64,000 nt of DNA, from contig NZ_CP060397.1 in assembly GCF_015840715.1 (NCBI RefSeq), positions 124,001 through 188,000 on the forward strand, given 5' to 3'. Below are positions 45,501-54,560 of the stretch, piece after piece. The notes beneath the pieces are model-generated. The model searched no databases. It was not told the DNA's origin and worked only from the letters and a program-made list of their open reading frames with translations. A program made the translations under genes and the position numbers. Numbering within the stretch: position 1 is the first letter of the stretch; each line of letters opens with the position of its first letter. The stretch is from Synechococcus sp. CBW1004. Lineage in GTDB: Bacteria; Cyanobacteriota; Cyanobacteriia; PCC-6307; Cyanobiaceae.

Positions 45501-46323
45501 CCGTTTCGCGGCCCTGGAAGTAGAGATCGGGGTTCTGGGAGCTGCCGCGCAGCACCGGATGGTGTGGGCTGAGGGCTCTCTGGCGGTGCGCCTCGATCGC
45601 CTCAGCCGGAATGAACTGCCGCAGCAGGTCATCGCTGAGGGTGTGGATCTTCTGGATCTCGTGGGAGGTGCGGAAGCCGTCGAGGCCATGCACGAAGGGC
45701 ACGCGGCCGAGCAGGGCGGCGCGGCTGGCGATGGCGGCGAAGTCGCCCGCCTCCTGCACCGAGGCCGAGCAGAGGATGGCGCAGCCGGCACTGCGGATCG
45801 CCATCAGGTCGCCATGGTCGCCGAAGATCGACAGGCCCTGGCTCGCGATCGCCCTCGCCGCCACGTGCAGCACCATCGGCGTCAGCTCGCCGGCCAGCTT
45901 GTAGAGGGTGGGCAGCATCAGCAGCAGGCCCTGGCTGGCGGTGAAGCTGGTGGCCAGCACCCCCGCCTGCAGCGCGCCGTGCAGGGCACCGGCGGCGCCG
46001 CCTTCGCTCTGCATCTCCACCACCGCCGGTGGCGTGCCCCAGAGGTTGGGCCGTCCTTCGGCGCTCCAGGCGTCGGCCCATTCCCCCATCGGTGTGGCCG
46101 GGGTGATCGGGTAGAGGGCGATCAGCTCGCTGAGGCGATAGGCCACCCGCGCCACCGCCTCGTTGCCGTCGAGGGTCTCCTGGATCGGCTCTGGTTCCGG
46201 CCCGTCGCTGCGGGTTCGGGCAGGCCGGGACTCCGTTGTCAGGGGCTGTGGGGCGGCGCCCTCCGGTCGCCCGGTTCCGCCTGGACGCTGTGCTGTCTGC
46301 ATGGCCGACCCCCGCGTTGCCAT
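42562..46323 (-). CDS. nifJ: Pyruvate:ferredoxin (flavodoxin) oxidoreductase
   Basis: The 1,253-residue single-chain enzyme oxidises pyruvate to acetyl-CoA and CO2 and reduces ferredoxin or flavodoxin. The domains follow the usual order: an N-terminal pyrimidine-binding domain (YPITPATPMGEWAD), domain II, the gamma domain, a 2x[4Fe-4S] ferredoxin domain (CVQCGKCVMVCPHA and CTGCSLCVEVCPA), and a C-terminal TPP-binding domain with CAGCGETPYLKL, GDGWAYDIGFGGLDH and NTGGQRSKSTP. A low-complexity N-terminal extension of about 50 residues precedes the core, so the true start may be an internal codon. It follows hypC by 27 bases. In cyanobacteria this enzyme supports fermentation and mixotrophic or reduced conditions and can feed electrons to the Hox hydrogenase. 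Confidence 0.96.
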   Translation of the reverse strand: MATRGSAMQTAQRPGGTGRPEGAAPQPLTTESRPARTRSDGPEPEPIQETLDGNEAVARVAYRLSELIALYPITPATPMGEWADAWSAEGRPNLWGTPPAVVEMQSEGGAAGALHGALQAGVLATSFTASQGLLLMLPTLYKLAGELTPMVLHVAARAIASQGLSIFGDHGDLMAIRSAGCAILCSASVQEAGDFAAIASRAALLGRVPFVHGLDGFRTSHEIQKIHTLSDDLLRQFIPAEAIEAHRQRALSPHHPVLRGSSQNPDLYFQGRETVNPFVAAVPQLVQEAMERFAALSGRRYGLFEYVGSPTAERVVVLMGSGCDTAAATVAALEAAGESVGVVKVRLFRPFAGERFTTVLPATTRAVAVLDRCKEAGAAAEPLALEVMAALQRHWPLMQRGAPLPQVIGGRYGLGSKEFTPAMVRAVLDNLRGALDPSLPPPLHGFTVGIEDDVCHSSLVVDPGFVLERAEATDEVRAIFYGLGADGTVGANKSTIKIIGEQTDLQVQAYFVYDSKKSGSVTISHLRFGPRPIHAPYLIQRPTFVACHQWDFVERFPLVEQLAIGGTLLLNSPFEPAESWLRMPALLRQRIRERQLHVWQINATRVAREAGMGPHINTVMQVCFFALSGVLPQAEAIEGIREAIRHSYGRKGEAVVAMNLRAVDASLDQLVPLPWRELPEPPEQPGDRGTGLAAAAPGAPDFVRTVIAPQLALEGDRLPVSAMPCDGTWPTGTSCWEKRNIATSVPEWHSDLCVQCGKCVMVCPHAVIRAKVAEPAALESAPPGFRQAPARDHAFEGQAFTIQVSVKDCTGCSLCVEVCPARDRTQPKRKALEMVPQRPLRETGRANWDFFLQLPEAPRADLDLRRIGQQQLQQPLFEFPGACAGCGETPYLKLASQLFGDRMLVANATGCSSIYGGNLPTTPWAKNGEGRGPAWSNSLFEDNAEFGLGMRLAVDQQRRMAEDLLRDPQLEGQGDEALPQELVQQILNADQSDEAGIAEQRQRIAELRRRLEARPEARDPSSPAARLLALAGSLEKHSVWLVGGDGWAYDIGFGGLDHVLASGADVNVLVLDTEVYSNTGGQRSKSTPLAAVAKFASAGKETAKKDLGLMAMTYGTVYVASVAMGARDEHTIRAFLEAESYPGPSLILAYSHCIAHGIDMAHGMAQQKLAVDTGRWLLYRYDPRRRAQGETPLQLDSPAPKRDLADQWASEQRFRLLRGGPRERSRELQERARVERDRRLELYRALSQPDGAG

Positions 46324-46350
46324 CGCCTGACTTTTTTATAGGCAGAGCGC

Positions 46351-46617
46351 TCAGAACTGGCCCATCAGTCCGTCGTCGTCCTCCTCCACCCGGGCGATCG
46401 CCAGGCCCACGTGCACCAGCACCCGGTCGCCCACCCGCGCCTCGGGGAGGCAGGCGAGGCTCACCTGCTGGCGCACGCCGCCGAAATCCACCTCCGCCAG
46501 CCGCCAGAGACCGTCCTCGGCACCGCCACTCACCGCGTTGCCGGTCCCGGCAGTGTCATGGCCCGGCGGCGGCTGGCTGCGGATCGCCAGGATGCGACCG
46601 GACACAGCCAGACACAT
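46351..46617 (-). CDS. hypC: Hydrogenase maturation chaperone HypC
   Basis: The 88-residue protein begins with the essential MCLA motif, whose Cys2 binds HypD and the iron centre. It then continues with the RVDFGG-like EVDFGGVRQQVSLACLPE and GDRVLVHVGLAI. The usual Pro after MCLA is replaced (MCLAVSG). A Gly/Ala-rich insert of roughly 12 residues separates the two halves. It lies between hypF and nifJ, 27 bases from each, so the three are cotranscribed. Confidence 0.93.
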   Translation of the reverse strand: MCLAVSGRILAIRSQPPPGHDTAGTGNAVSGGAEDGLWRLAEVDFGGVRQQVSLACLPEARVGDRVLVHVGLAIARVEEDDDGLMGQF

Positions 46618-46644
46618 GCGGCACGCGGAAGCGACTGCTTTCTT

Positions 46645-49437
46645 CTAGCTCCGGCGCTCCTGGCCGGCCTGGCACGGCTGCAGTTTCAGCGCCAGGATCT
46701 GGCCGGCGGCCAGGCCGCCGTCATTGAGCGGGATCCGCTCTCCCCAGAAGGGCTCCAGGTGGCGCTGCCGCAGGGCCGCGATCAGCCCCTCCAGCAACCG
46801 GCGGTTCTGGAAGCAGCCGCCGGCCAGGATCACGGCCGGGGCTGCCGCTGGGTCTGCTGATCCAGGCGTCAGCGGATCCGTGCGAGTGCCCGCGGATCGC
46901 TCCAGCCCCAGGCCGCAGACCGCCTCCGCCAGAGCCTGAATCAGCCCGTTGTGGAAGCGGGCTGCGCAGAGGTCCCGCGCCTGCCCCGAGGCGATGTCCT
47001 GCAGCAGGGCCATCAGCAACGGCTGCCAGTCGAGCAGGGGCAGGTCCCGCTCTTCTCCAGCCGTTGATGCGTCGTCGTCGCTGGCGGGTCCGCTCTCGGA
47101 GGTCAGGGGCGCCATCGGGGTGAGCCAGGCCATTGGGTAGGCGCCGGCCGTTGCGGGTGCCCGGGCGGCGCCGGCCTGCAGCAGCAGGCCCGCATGGGCG
47201 TCGTGGCTGGCGACCTGCACCAGATCCAGCAGTGAAGCCACCGCATCGAACAGGCGGCCGGCGCTCGAGCACCAGGGTGTGTTGCAGCGGCCGGCCATCG
47301 CCTGCAGCAGCAGAGGGATCTCCCCGGGCTGGAAGGCCGCGTGCACCGCCGCGGCGCCGGCGTGATCCACCACACCGGCGGCCCACAGCAGTCCCAGGGC
47401 GCTGCGGCGTGGTTCGCGCACGGCGCGCTCGCCCCCCGGCAGCGGGAACGGCCGCAGTGAGGCCAGTCGGCGACCGCCACGGCGGTCCAGCCACAGCAGC
47501 TCACAACCCCAGAGCGGCGCGGCCCCGCCGCCGTAGCCGAGTCCGTCGAGCACCAGGGCCGGCAGCGGCAGCGGCAGGCCGTGCTCGGCCGCCACCGCCA
47601 GGGCATGGGCCTGGTGATGCTGCACCTCCTGCAGGGGCGTGATCGCCCTCCCCGCCAGCAGCGGTGGCGCCAGCTGCCGGCTGAGGTACTGCGGATGGGC
47701 ATCCATCGCCGCGGCGAGCCTGTGCGGAGACTGCCGCTCCAGAACGTCGGCAAGGCCGCTGCGCCAGCGCTCCAGGCAGCGGCTGTCGGCCAGATCACCG
47801 AGATGGGGCGCGAGCCAGAGCTGATCGCCGATCGCCAGGGCCGGCGCGCTCTTCAGATCGGAGCCCAGTGCCAGCAGAGTCGCCGGGCGATCGCCCCCCT
47901 TGGCCAGTCCCGGGGGGGTGCCGACGCCCTGGGCGCTTCCGGCTGTCGGGGCTCCGCTGCTCCGTGGCCGCGCCGGATCCCAGGGGGCGGTCGCACGCCC
48001 GAGGGCCGCCGCTCTCGGCGCGGCCCCTGGATCCGGCAGGGTCAGGGCCTGGGGGGCATGGCCGCGGGCCCGGCGCAGCAGGGCCGGACGCCCATCGATC
48101 AGCTGCAGCAGGGAATCATCCAGCGGCCGGGCGATCGGCCGGTCATGCACCAGAAAGGCATCGGCGATGCCGGCCAGACGCTCCATCGCCTCGGCCGGAT
48201 CGGTGCACAGGGGCTCGCCGCTGCTGTTGCCGCTGGTGGCGACCAGCGGCCCGGCGAAGGCTTCGGCCAGCAGCAGATGCAGGGGCGAGGACGGCAGCAT
48301 CACCCCCAGCCCCGGCGCGCCCGGCGCCACGCCGGCCAGCACCGTCTCGTGGGCGTCGTCAGGGCAGGGGAGCAGCACGATCGGCGCTGCCGGATCCTCC
48401 AGAGCAGCCCGTTCCTCCAGGGTGGGATGCACCAGCTCCGCCAGCCGCTCGAGGCGATCGACCAGCAGGGCGAAGGGTTTGTGCGGCCGCCGCTTGCGCT
48501 CTCTCAGGCGGGCGACTGCGCCTGCATCGCGCGCGTCCACCAGCAGCTGGAAGCCGCCCACCCCCTGCAGCGCCAGGATCCGCCCCGAACGCAGCAGGGC
48601 CACGGCGGCTTCCAGGGCGGCAGCTGAGCTCCCAGGATTCGCCCCGATCCCTGGCTTGGTTCGGGTCGGTGGATCAGCGGCTCCTGCAGCACTGGCTGGA
48701 TGGCGTGCCGCGTCGGATCGGACCCGGCCGGCGCTCCCATGGCCAGGCAAGGCGCCGGCCAGAGGCCTGCCGCCGGCATCGAGCAGTCGCAGCGTCGGCC
48801 CGCAGGCCGGGCAGCCGATCGTTTCGGCGTGGAAGCGCCGATCGGCCCGATCCTCGAACTCGGCCTGGCAGGCGGGGCAGAGCGCAAAGGCCGCCAAGGT
48901 GGTGTGGGCGCGGGCGAAGGGCGCGGCGGTGGCGATCGAGTAGCGCGGCCCGCAGCTGCAGCAACTGATGAAGGGATAGCGGAAGCGGCGGTCGTGGGGA
49001 TCGCGCAGCTCGCGGCGGCAGGCGGGGCACAGGGCCTGATCCGCCACCAGAGACGGTGCCACCAGGCCGATCCCCAGGGGCTGCGGTGCCTCTGCGCTGA
49101 TGCGCAGTCCTGATCCCGCGGCCAGCCCGGGGGGCAGGGGCGGCTGGAGCCAGGCGATCTGCAGCGCCTCCAGCCGTGCCGCCGCCGGCAGGGCCTCCGG
49201 CAGCAGCGCGACAAAGCGCTTCAGGGCAGGGCGGGTGCCGGCCAGCTCCACCTGAACGGCGCCGGTGATGTTGCTCAACCGGCCATCGAGGCCGAGCGCG
49301 CCGGCCAGCCGGCCCACCGCGGGGCGGAACCCCACCCCCTGGACCACGCCCCGGCAGATCAGCCGCAGCCCCTGGCGAGCCTCCTTCTCCCCGGGAGTGG
49401 CCGCCATGGCGGGACTGCCGGGGAGAACGCCCGTCAC
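46645..49437 (-). CDS. hypF: Carbamoyltransferase HypF
   Basis: HypF makes the carbamoyl group that HypE dehydrates to cyanide. A GTG at 49,437 overlaps the hypB stop as GTGA; ATG at 49,407 is the alternative. The protein has about 920-930 residues, while the family usually has 750-780. It has an acylphosphatase domain (CRGVVQGVGFRPAVGR), two zinc-finger repeats (CPACRRELRDPHDRRFRYP and CPACQAEFEDRADRRFHAE), a YrdC-like domain (PHKPFALLVDRL), and a Kae1-like C-terminal domain (VQHHQAHALAVAAEHG). Two Pro/Ala/Gly-rich insertions account for the extra length: one before the YrdC-like domain, another before the C-terminal domain. Confidence 0.95.
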   Translation of the reverse strand: MTGVLPGSPAMAATPGEKEARQGLRLICRGVVQGVGFRPAVGRLAGALGLDGRLSNITGAVQVELAGTRPALKRFVALLPEALPAAARLEALQIAWLQPPLPPGLAAGSGLRISAEAPQPLGIGLVAPSLVADQALCPACRRELRDPHDRRFRYPFISCCSCGPRYSIATAAPFARAHTTLAAFALCPACQAEFEDRADRRFHAETIGCPACGPTLRLLDAGGRPLAGALPGHGSAGRVRSDAARHPASAAGAADPPTRTKPGIGANPGSSAAALEAAVALLRSGRILALQGVGGFQLLVDARDAGAVARLRERKRRPHKPFALLVDRLERLAELVHPTLEERAALEDPAAPIVLLPCPDDAHETVLAGVAPGAPGLGVMLPSSPLHLLLAEAFAGPLVATSGNSSGEPLCTDPAEAMERLAGIADAFLVHDRPIARPLDDSLLQLIDGRPALLRRARGHAPQALTLPDPGAAPRAAALGRATAPWDPARPRSSGAPTAGSAQGVGTPPGLAKGGDRPATLLALGSDLKSAPALAIGDQLWLAPHLGDLADSRCLERWRSGLADVLERQSPHRLAAAMDAHPQYLSRQLAPPLLAGRAITPLQEVQHHQAHALAVAAEHGLPLPLPALVLDGLGYGGGAAPLWGCELLWLDRRGGRRLASLRPFPLPGGERAVREPRRSALGLLWAAGVVDHAGAAAVHAAFQPGEIPLLLQAMAGRCNTPWCSSAGRLFDAVASLLDLVQVASHDAHAGLLLQAGAARAPATAGAYPMAWLTPMAPLTSESGPASDDDASTAGEERDLPLLDWQPLLMALLQDIASGQARDLCAARFHNGLIQALAEAVCGLGLERSAGTRTDPLTPGSADPAAAPAVILAGGCFQNRRLLEGLIAALRQRHLEPFWGERIPLNDGGLAAGQILALKLQPCQAGQERRS

Positions 49438-50276
49438 CGCCCGGCGAGTGTGGTCACCGGAGCGGCGAGCAGCAGCGCCGCCAGCGCCGCCAGTCCCTCG
49501 CCCGTGCGGGCCGACACCTCCAGCAGCCGGGCCCGGGGCGCCACCCGGGCGATGGCGGCCCGGGCGGTGGTGCGATCGAAGTCCACCGCCGCCGCCAGGT
49601 CCATCTTGCTGATCAGCACCAGGTCGGCGCCATGGAACATCGGCGCATATTTGAGCGGCTTGTCCTCGCCCTCGGTGGTCGACACCAGCACCACCCGCAG
49701 GCTCTCGCCCAGGTCGTAGGCGGCGGGGCACACCAGGTTGCCGACGTTCTCGATCCACAGCAGATCCAGCTGCGCCAGCGGTGTCTGCTCCGCCTCGAGC
49801 CGATCGAGGGCGCGGCCCACCTGGGCGGCCTCCAGGTGGCAGCCCTGGCCGGTGTTGATCTGGAGTGCCGGCAGGCCGGCGGCCTGCAGGCGGCGGGCGT
49901 CGTTGTCGGTGGCCAGATCGCCCACCAGCGCCGCCTGGCGCAGGGGCCTTTCACCGCCGGGGCCCTGCAGCGCCGCAGCGGCCAGGGCCTCCAGCAGCGC
50001 CGTCTTGCCGGAGCCCGGAGAGGAGAGCAGGTTGACCACCCGCACGCCGGCCTCCTGAAAGCGCCTGCGGTTGGCGTCGGCGTGCTGGTCGTTGTGCGCC
50101 AGCAGCTGCTGCTCCAGCGTCACGCGCCGGGCCCTTGATCCCGCTGGTGGCGGCACCCTGGCGGGAGGGTCAAGGGGCGAGGTGTCCTGAGCGGCCTGAA
50201 CCGGCGACGATCCGTCCTGTCGGGCCGTGCTGGTGTCATCCGATGGGGCCGGCGAGCAGCCGCAGGTGCCGCACAT
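49434..50276 (-). CDS. hypB: GTPase HypB for hydrogenase nickel insertion
   Basis: ATG at 50,276 is preceded at eight bases by GGGAG, which decides it against the GTG at 50,282. The 280-residue protein begins with the metal-binding MCGTCGC. After a variable Pro-rich linker it has a P-loop (SSPGSGKTALLE), a switch region (QINTGQGCHLEA), ENVGNLVCPA with conserved Cys, and the NKxD-like SKMD. It works with HypA to deliver nickel to HoxH. It overlaps hypF by 4 bases, defining the operon hypB-hypF-hypC-nifJ. Confidence 0.95.
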   Translation of the reverse strand: MCGTCGCSPAPSDDTSTARQDGSSPVQAAQDTSPLDPPARVPPPAGSRARRVTLEQQLLAHNDQHADANRRRFQEAGVRVVNLLSSPGSGKTALLEALAAAALQGPGGERPLRQAALVGDLATDNDARRLQAAGLPALQINTGQGCHLEAAQVGRALDRLEAEQTPLAQLDLLWIENVGNLVCPAAYDLGESLRVVLVSTTEGEDKPLKYAPMFHGADLVLISKMDLAAAVDFDRTTARAAIARVAPRARLLEVSARTGEGLAALAALLLAAPVTTLAGR

Positions 50277-50404
50277 GTGCACATCTCCCGCCGGCTACGA
50301 AGCGGCGTCTGCTCGCAACGCTAGGCACGCCGTTCAGCGGCGGCCCCTCGCCCCCTCGTCGCGGTCTCGGGCCAGCTGGTGGCTGTTTCGCTCAGACCTC
50401 TCCC

Positions 50405-51649
50405 TCAGGCCTGTCCGCTCTGGGCCGCGATCGTCGTCAGCCGGGCGGCCTCGGGATCCCAGAGGATGAAGCTGAAGCAGCCGCGGATGTCCGCCAGGGA
50501 GAGCCGTGTCACCCCCTGCAGCAGGGCGGCATTGCGCTCCTGGCAGGCCCGCAGGCGGTAGTTGGGGATCGCCTCGCAGAGGTGGTGGATGGCATGGCAG
50601 CCGATGTCGGCGGTGAACCAGTTGAGCAGGGGGGGCAGCTCCAAATTGCTGGTGCCTTCGAGCACCCCGGCCATCGGGCTCCACCCCTCGCTGCGGTGGG
50701 CGTAGGCATCGGGGAAGTTGTGCTGGATGAAGAACACGCAGATGAACACCGCAGCCCCGCAGGTCATCAGCGGTGCATACAGGCTCCAGAAGCGGCCGTG
50801 GCCGAGCTGCGATCCCATCAGCAGCCAGAAGGAGAGGACCGCGACGTTGTTCCAGAACAGATCGATCCCTTCAGCCGGGCTGTGCCAGTGGCGACTCCTG
50901 TGGGATGCATACAGCGTGCCCAGGTCGGCCCGGGGCGTGCGCTGCAGCTGGCCGATCAACCAGGGCATCAGATCGCGCAGCCCGAGCAGCAGCGCCAGCC
51001 TCGGCTTGATCACCAGATAGAAGAAGCCCCCGGGAAACAGCATCAGCGGATGGCGCAGCCAGCGGTAGAACCGCTTGCCGCCCGGGCTGAGCTCGGCGAA
51101 GGCGTGGGTGCTGATCAGGGCTGAGGGGCCCTGATACTTCTGCCAGTCGCCATTGTGGCGGTGGTGGAAGGCGTGGCCCCGCGACCAGGGCAGCTGGGGA
51201 ATGCCGGCCACCATCCCGAGCAGGAATCCCACCCAGCGGTTGGCCCGGCGGCTGCGGAACAGGCTCTCGTGACCGCAGTCGTGCATCAGCGAGAAACAGC
51301 GGGCCAGGAACAGCACCTGCAGGGCCAGCACCGGCAGCAGCAGCACCGGCTGATGCTCCAGGCACCACAAGGCCGCCGCCCACAACAGGCTGAAGGGCAC
51401 CAGGGTGTTCAGCACCTGCCAGGTGCCGATCGCATCGGAGCGCTCCAGGTAGGGGCGAAGCACGAAATCAGCCCGGCGAACGGCTGCGGTCGCCTGCGTC
51501 ACGTCCTCCGGGGAGGTCGCCTGCAGGGTTGGAGAGAGGGTCAGAACAGGGGTCGCGTGGGGGCCACTCAGAACGGGCGGGCCCGACCGGCGTGGCGTCA
51601 ACCCTAGGAGCGAAAACGCTGCATGACGCGCCGTGGCCTGGCTGGCCAT
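50405..51649 (-). CDS. Fatty acid desaturase-like membrane protein
   Basis: The 414-residue protein carries the three histidine boxes of membrane di-iron desaturases: HDCGHES, HAFHHRH and HAIHHL, embedded among membrane helices (WPFS-type hydrophobic segments around them). A low-complexity N terminus of about 50 residues precedes the first helix. It would introduce a double bond into a lipid acyl chain or oxidise a related lipid or carotenoid; substrate and regiospecificity are unknown. It is divergent from the Old Yellow Enzyme gene. Confidence 0.82.
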   Translation of the reverse strand: MASQATARHAAFSLLGLTPRRSGPPVLSGPHATPVLTLSPTLQATSPEDVTQATAAVRRADFVLRPYLERSDAIGTWQVLNTLVPFSLLWAAALWCLEHQPVLLLPVLALQVLFLARCFSLMHDCGHESLFRSRRANRWVGFLLGMVAGIPQLPWSRGHAFHHRHNGDWQKYQGPSALISTHAFAELSPGGKRFYRWLRHPLMLFPGGFFYLVIKPRLALLLGLRDLMPWLIGQLQRTPRADLGTLYASHRSRHWHSPAEGIDLFWNNVAVLSFWLLMGSQLGHGRFWSLYAPLMTCGAAVFICVFFIQHNFPDAYAHRSEGWSPMAGVLEGTSNLELPPLLNWFTADIGCHAIHHLCEAIPNYRLRACQERNAALLQGVTRLSLADIRGCFSFILWDPEAARLTTIAAQSGQA

Positions 51650-51698
51650 CGCGGTGGCGGCTGCGCTTCAGTGCATCGATCGGCACCGTTCACGCCCC

Positions 51699-52763
51699 AT
51701 GCCCGATCTGTTCACCCCCCTGCGACTCGGCCCGCTGGAGCTGCCGAACCGGGTGCTCGACGCGCCGCTGACCCGCTGCCGGGCGGATGCGGAGCATGTG
51801 CCGACGCCGCTGATGGCCGAGTACTACGCCCAGCGGGCCACGGCCGGCCTGCTGATCGCCGAGGCGACGATCGTGGCCGAGGGCCATGTCGCCTTCGGTG
51901 GTCGTGAGCCGGGCATCTACAACCAGGCCCAGATCGAGGGCTGGCGGCCGGTCACCGAGGCAGTGCATCGGGCCGGTGGTCGCATCGTGCTGCAGATCTG
52001 GCATGGGGGGCGCGCCTGCCATTCGCTGCTGGGCGGCCGGCAGCCGGTGGAGCCCAGTCCGATCGCGATCCAGGGCGATGAGATCCATACCCCCGAGGGC
52101 AAGAAGCCCTATGAGGTGCCCCGTGAACTGCGTGATGACGAGCTGCCGGGGATCGTGCAGGCCTTCGCCACGGCGGCGCGCCACGCCATGGCCGCCGGCT
52201 TCGATGGTGTCGAGATCCATGCCGCCAATGGCTATCTGCTCGATCAGTTCCTGCGCGATGGCACCAACCGGCGCGGTGGGCCCTACGGGGGGCCGATCGA
52301 GAACCGTGCCCGCCTGCTGCTGGAGGTGATCGAGGCGGTGACGGCGGAGACACCGCTGACGGGCGTCTGCCTGTCTCCGCTGAACAGCTACAACGACATC
52401 GCCGACAGCGATCCGGTCGCTCTGATCAGCTGGCTGGCCGAGCATCTGAACCATCGCGGGCTGGCGTACCTGCACCTGATGCGCGCGGATCTGCTCGGCA
52501 GGCAGCAGGGCGATGTGCTGACGCCGGTGCGTCAACGTTTCTCGGGGGTTCTGATCGGCAACATGGGCTACAGCCCCGAGGAGGCAGCCGAGGCGGTGGC
52601 CGGTGGAGCCGTTGATGCGGTGGCCTTCGGGCGGGCCTTCCTCGCCAACCCCGACCTGCCCCGCCGCATCGCCCTGGGGGCGCCGCTGCAGGAGCCTGAT
52701 CCGGCCACCTTCTACAGCCAGGGGGCCGAGGGCTACACCGACTATCCGGCGCTGCCGGCCTGA
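51699..52763 (+). CDS. Old Yellow Enzyme-family NAD(P)H:flavin oxidoreductase
   Basis: From ATG at 51,699 the protein has 354 residues. OYE features are LFTPLRLGPLELPNRVLDAPLTR at the N terminus (given in two parts: LFTPLRLGPLEL and PNRVLDAPLTR), the active-site region IWHGGRACH, the signature HAANGYLLDQFLRDGTNRR and the C-terminal FMN/phosphate motif AFGRAFLANPDLPRRI. These enzymes reduce activated alkenes using NADPH; the natural substrate is unknown. The gene lies between the desaturase and the GHL10-type hydrolase, transcribed on the plus strand. Confidence 0.92.
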   Translation: MPDLFTPLRLGPLELPNRVLDAPLTRCRADAEHVPTPLMAEYYAQRATAGLLIAEATIVAEGHVAFGGREPGIYNQAQIEGWRPVTEAVHRAGGRIVLQIWHGGRACHSLLGGRQPVEPSPIAIQGDEIHTPEGKKPYEVPRELRDDELPGIVQAFATAARHAMAAGFDGVEIHAANGYLLDQFLRDGTNRRGGPYGGPIENRARLLLEVIEAVTAETPLTGVCLSPLNSYNDIADSDPVALISWLAEHLNHRGLAYLHLMRADLLGRQQGDVLTPVRQRFSGVLIGNMGYSPEEAAEAVAGGAVDAVAFGRAFLANPDLPRRIALGAPLQEPDPATFYSQGAEGYTDYPALPA

Positions 52764-52819
52764 ACCTGAAGTCGGCAGGGGCCTCTTAGGGTCTGGCCCA
52801 CCCAACCGGCACGGGCGCG

Positions 52820-54499
52820 ATGGCACGGGGACAGCGCGGAACGCGATGGCGCCTGCGTCGCTGGGGCTCGGCGCTGCTGGCCCTGCTCCTGACGGTGGCT
52901 CTGCCGCTCAGCCGGACAGTCCGCTCCCAGTCCGCGGTGCCGCCGGCCCCACGGCCCTCCAACCGCCTGGGCGAGGAGATCCGGGCCGTCTGGTTCACCG
53001 CCAACGACATGGATGTGCTGCGCGATCGCACGCGCATGCGGGAGGCGGTGCGGCAGCTGGCGGCGCTGCACTTCAACACCATCTATCCGGTGGTCTGGAA
53101 CAGCGGCTTCGCCTACTACCCCAGCGCGGTCAGCGAGCGGCTGGGCCTGCAGGATTTCCAGTACCGGGGCCTGCAGGGACAAGACATCCTGGCGGAACTG
53201 ATCAGTGAAGCCCATCGCCAGGGACTGCTGGTGGTGCCGTGGTTCGAGTTCGGCTTCATGGTGCCGCCCGGCTCGGTGCTCACCCGCCGCCAGCCCGCCT
53301 GGCTCAGCCGCCGCCGCGATGGCAGCGTCACCTCGATCAGCGCCGCCGGAGAGGTGTCCTGGCTCAACCCGATGCATCCCCAGGTGCAGGCGATGCTCAC
53401 CGAGCTGATCCTGGAGATCGCCACCAACTACGACTCCGATGGCATTCAGTTCGACGATCACACCAGCCTGCCCAGTGATTTCGGCTATGACGCGTTCACG
53501 GCGGCGCTCTACAAACGCAGCACCGGCCGCGAACCACCGGCCAATGCGGCGGATGGCGTCTGGCTGAAGTGGCGTGCCGACCGCATCAGCGCGTTCATGC
53601 AGCAACTGGCCACGCAGCTGCGCCAGAAGCGACCGGGTTTCCTGGTGTCGCTGTCACCGAATTACCACGATTTCGCCTACAAGCGGCAGCTGCAGGACTG
53701 GCTCACCTGGGTCCGGCAGGGAAGCGTCGATGAGGTGGTGGTGCAGCTCTATCGCCCTGATCTCGCCAGTTTCGAAGCGGAGCTGACCCGACCGGAGTTC
53801 GCCGTCAGCCGTCAGCGGGTTCCAACGGCGGTGGGCATCTTCACCGGACAGCGCACCCAGCCGGAGCCGATCGAACGGGTGGTCGCTCAGGCTGAAGCCT
53901 CCCGCCGCCGGGGCCTGGGAGCGGGATTCTTTTATTACGAGACGCTCTGGGAGGAGGCGCAGGAGCCGGCAGCCCTGCGCAAGGAGGCCCTCGACGCCCT
54001 GTATCGCCAGCCGGCGCCGCGCCGTCCCGTCGCTGCCGCCGCGCCGCGGCCATCGCCGGCGCTCACTCCGGCCGCCCCGGCTGCGCCGCGGCCGCTGCCC
54101 ACCCCCTCACCCGCACCCGTCACCACTCCGGCGCCCCTGGCGCCTGGCTCCCCATCACCCGCCCAGCCCGGGGCGTCGGTCCCCAACGGCATGCCTGCCG
54201 AGCGCCCTCCTGCCTCCGGAGCACCCGCGCCTGAGAGCCCTGCTCCTGCGCAGGCCGCCCCGGTGGATCCGGCCCCGGTCGCTCCCGGCACGGCCCCGGC
54301 ATCGTCACCAGGGGCGTCGGCGACGCCGTCTGTTCCCGTGCAGCCCTCTGTTCCCGCACCGCCCGTCTCCATGCCTGCCCCGGTCTCCGTGCCGCCCCCA
54401 CCTCCCTTGCTGCCAGGCCCGCCCGAGTCGCCCGGCGCCCTCGATCCGTCCTGGGGCCCTTTCAACGGTGCGCCACCGGAACCGGTCCCTCCGCTGTGA
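52820..54499 (+). CDS. Secreted family-10-like (GHL10) glycoside hydrolase with Pro-rich tail
   Basis: The 559-residue protein begins with an Arg-rich signal sequence and hydrophobic core (ALLALLLTVALPL). The catalytic barrel follows: AVWFTANDMDVL, HFNTIYPVVWNSGFAYY, LVVPWFEFGF, SWLNPMHPQVQ and DGIQFDDHTSLP, matching the GHL10/DUF187 type found in bacteria and cyanobacteria. From about residue 395 the protein becomes almost entirely Pro/Ala/Ser, a long disordered tail of about 165 residues that may span the cell wall. The natural glycan is unknown. Confidence 0.85.
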   Translation: MARGQRGTRWRLRRWGSALLALLLTVALPLSRTVRSQSAVPPAPRPSNRLGEEIRAVWFTANDMDVLRDRTRMREAVRQLAALHFNTIYPVVWNSGFAYYPSAVSERLGLQDFQYRGLQGQDILAELISEAHRQGLLVVPWFEFGFMVPPGSVLTRRQPAWLSRRRDGSVTSISAAGEVSWLNPMHPQVQAMLTELILEIATNYDSDGIQFDDHTSLPSDFGYDAFTAALYKRSTGREPPANAADGVWLKWRADRISAFMQQLATQLRQKRPGFLVSLSPNYHDFAYKRQLQDWLTWVRQGSVDEVVVQLYRPDLASFEAELTRPEFAVSRQRVPTAVGIFTGQRTQPEPIERVVAQAEASRRRGLGAGFFYYETLWEEAQEPAALRKEALDALYRQPAPRRPVAAAAPRPSPALTPAAPAAPRPLPTPSPAPVTTPAPLAPGSPSPAQPGASVPNGMPAERPPASGAPAPESPAPAQAAPVDPAPVAPGTAPASSPGASATPSVPVQPSVPAPPVSMPAPVSVPPPPPLLPGPPESPGALDPSWGPFNGAPPEPVPPL

Positions 54500-54560
54500 C
54501 GGCTGGCCTCCGCCTCCAGCCCGCAGGTCCTGACGGGCTGCCGCCAGGCCGGCTGTCGGA

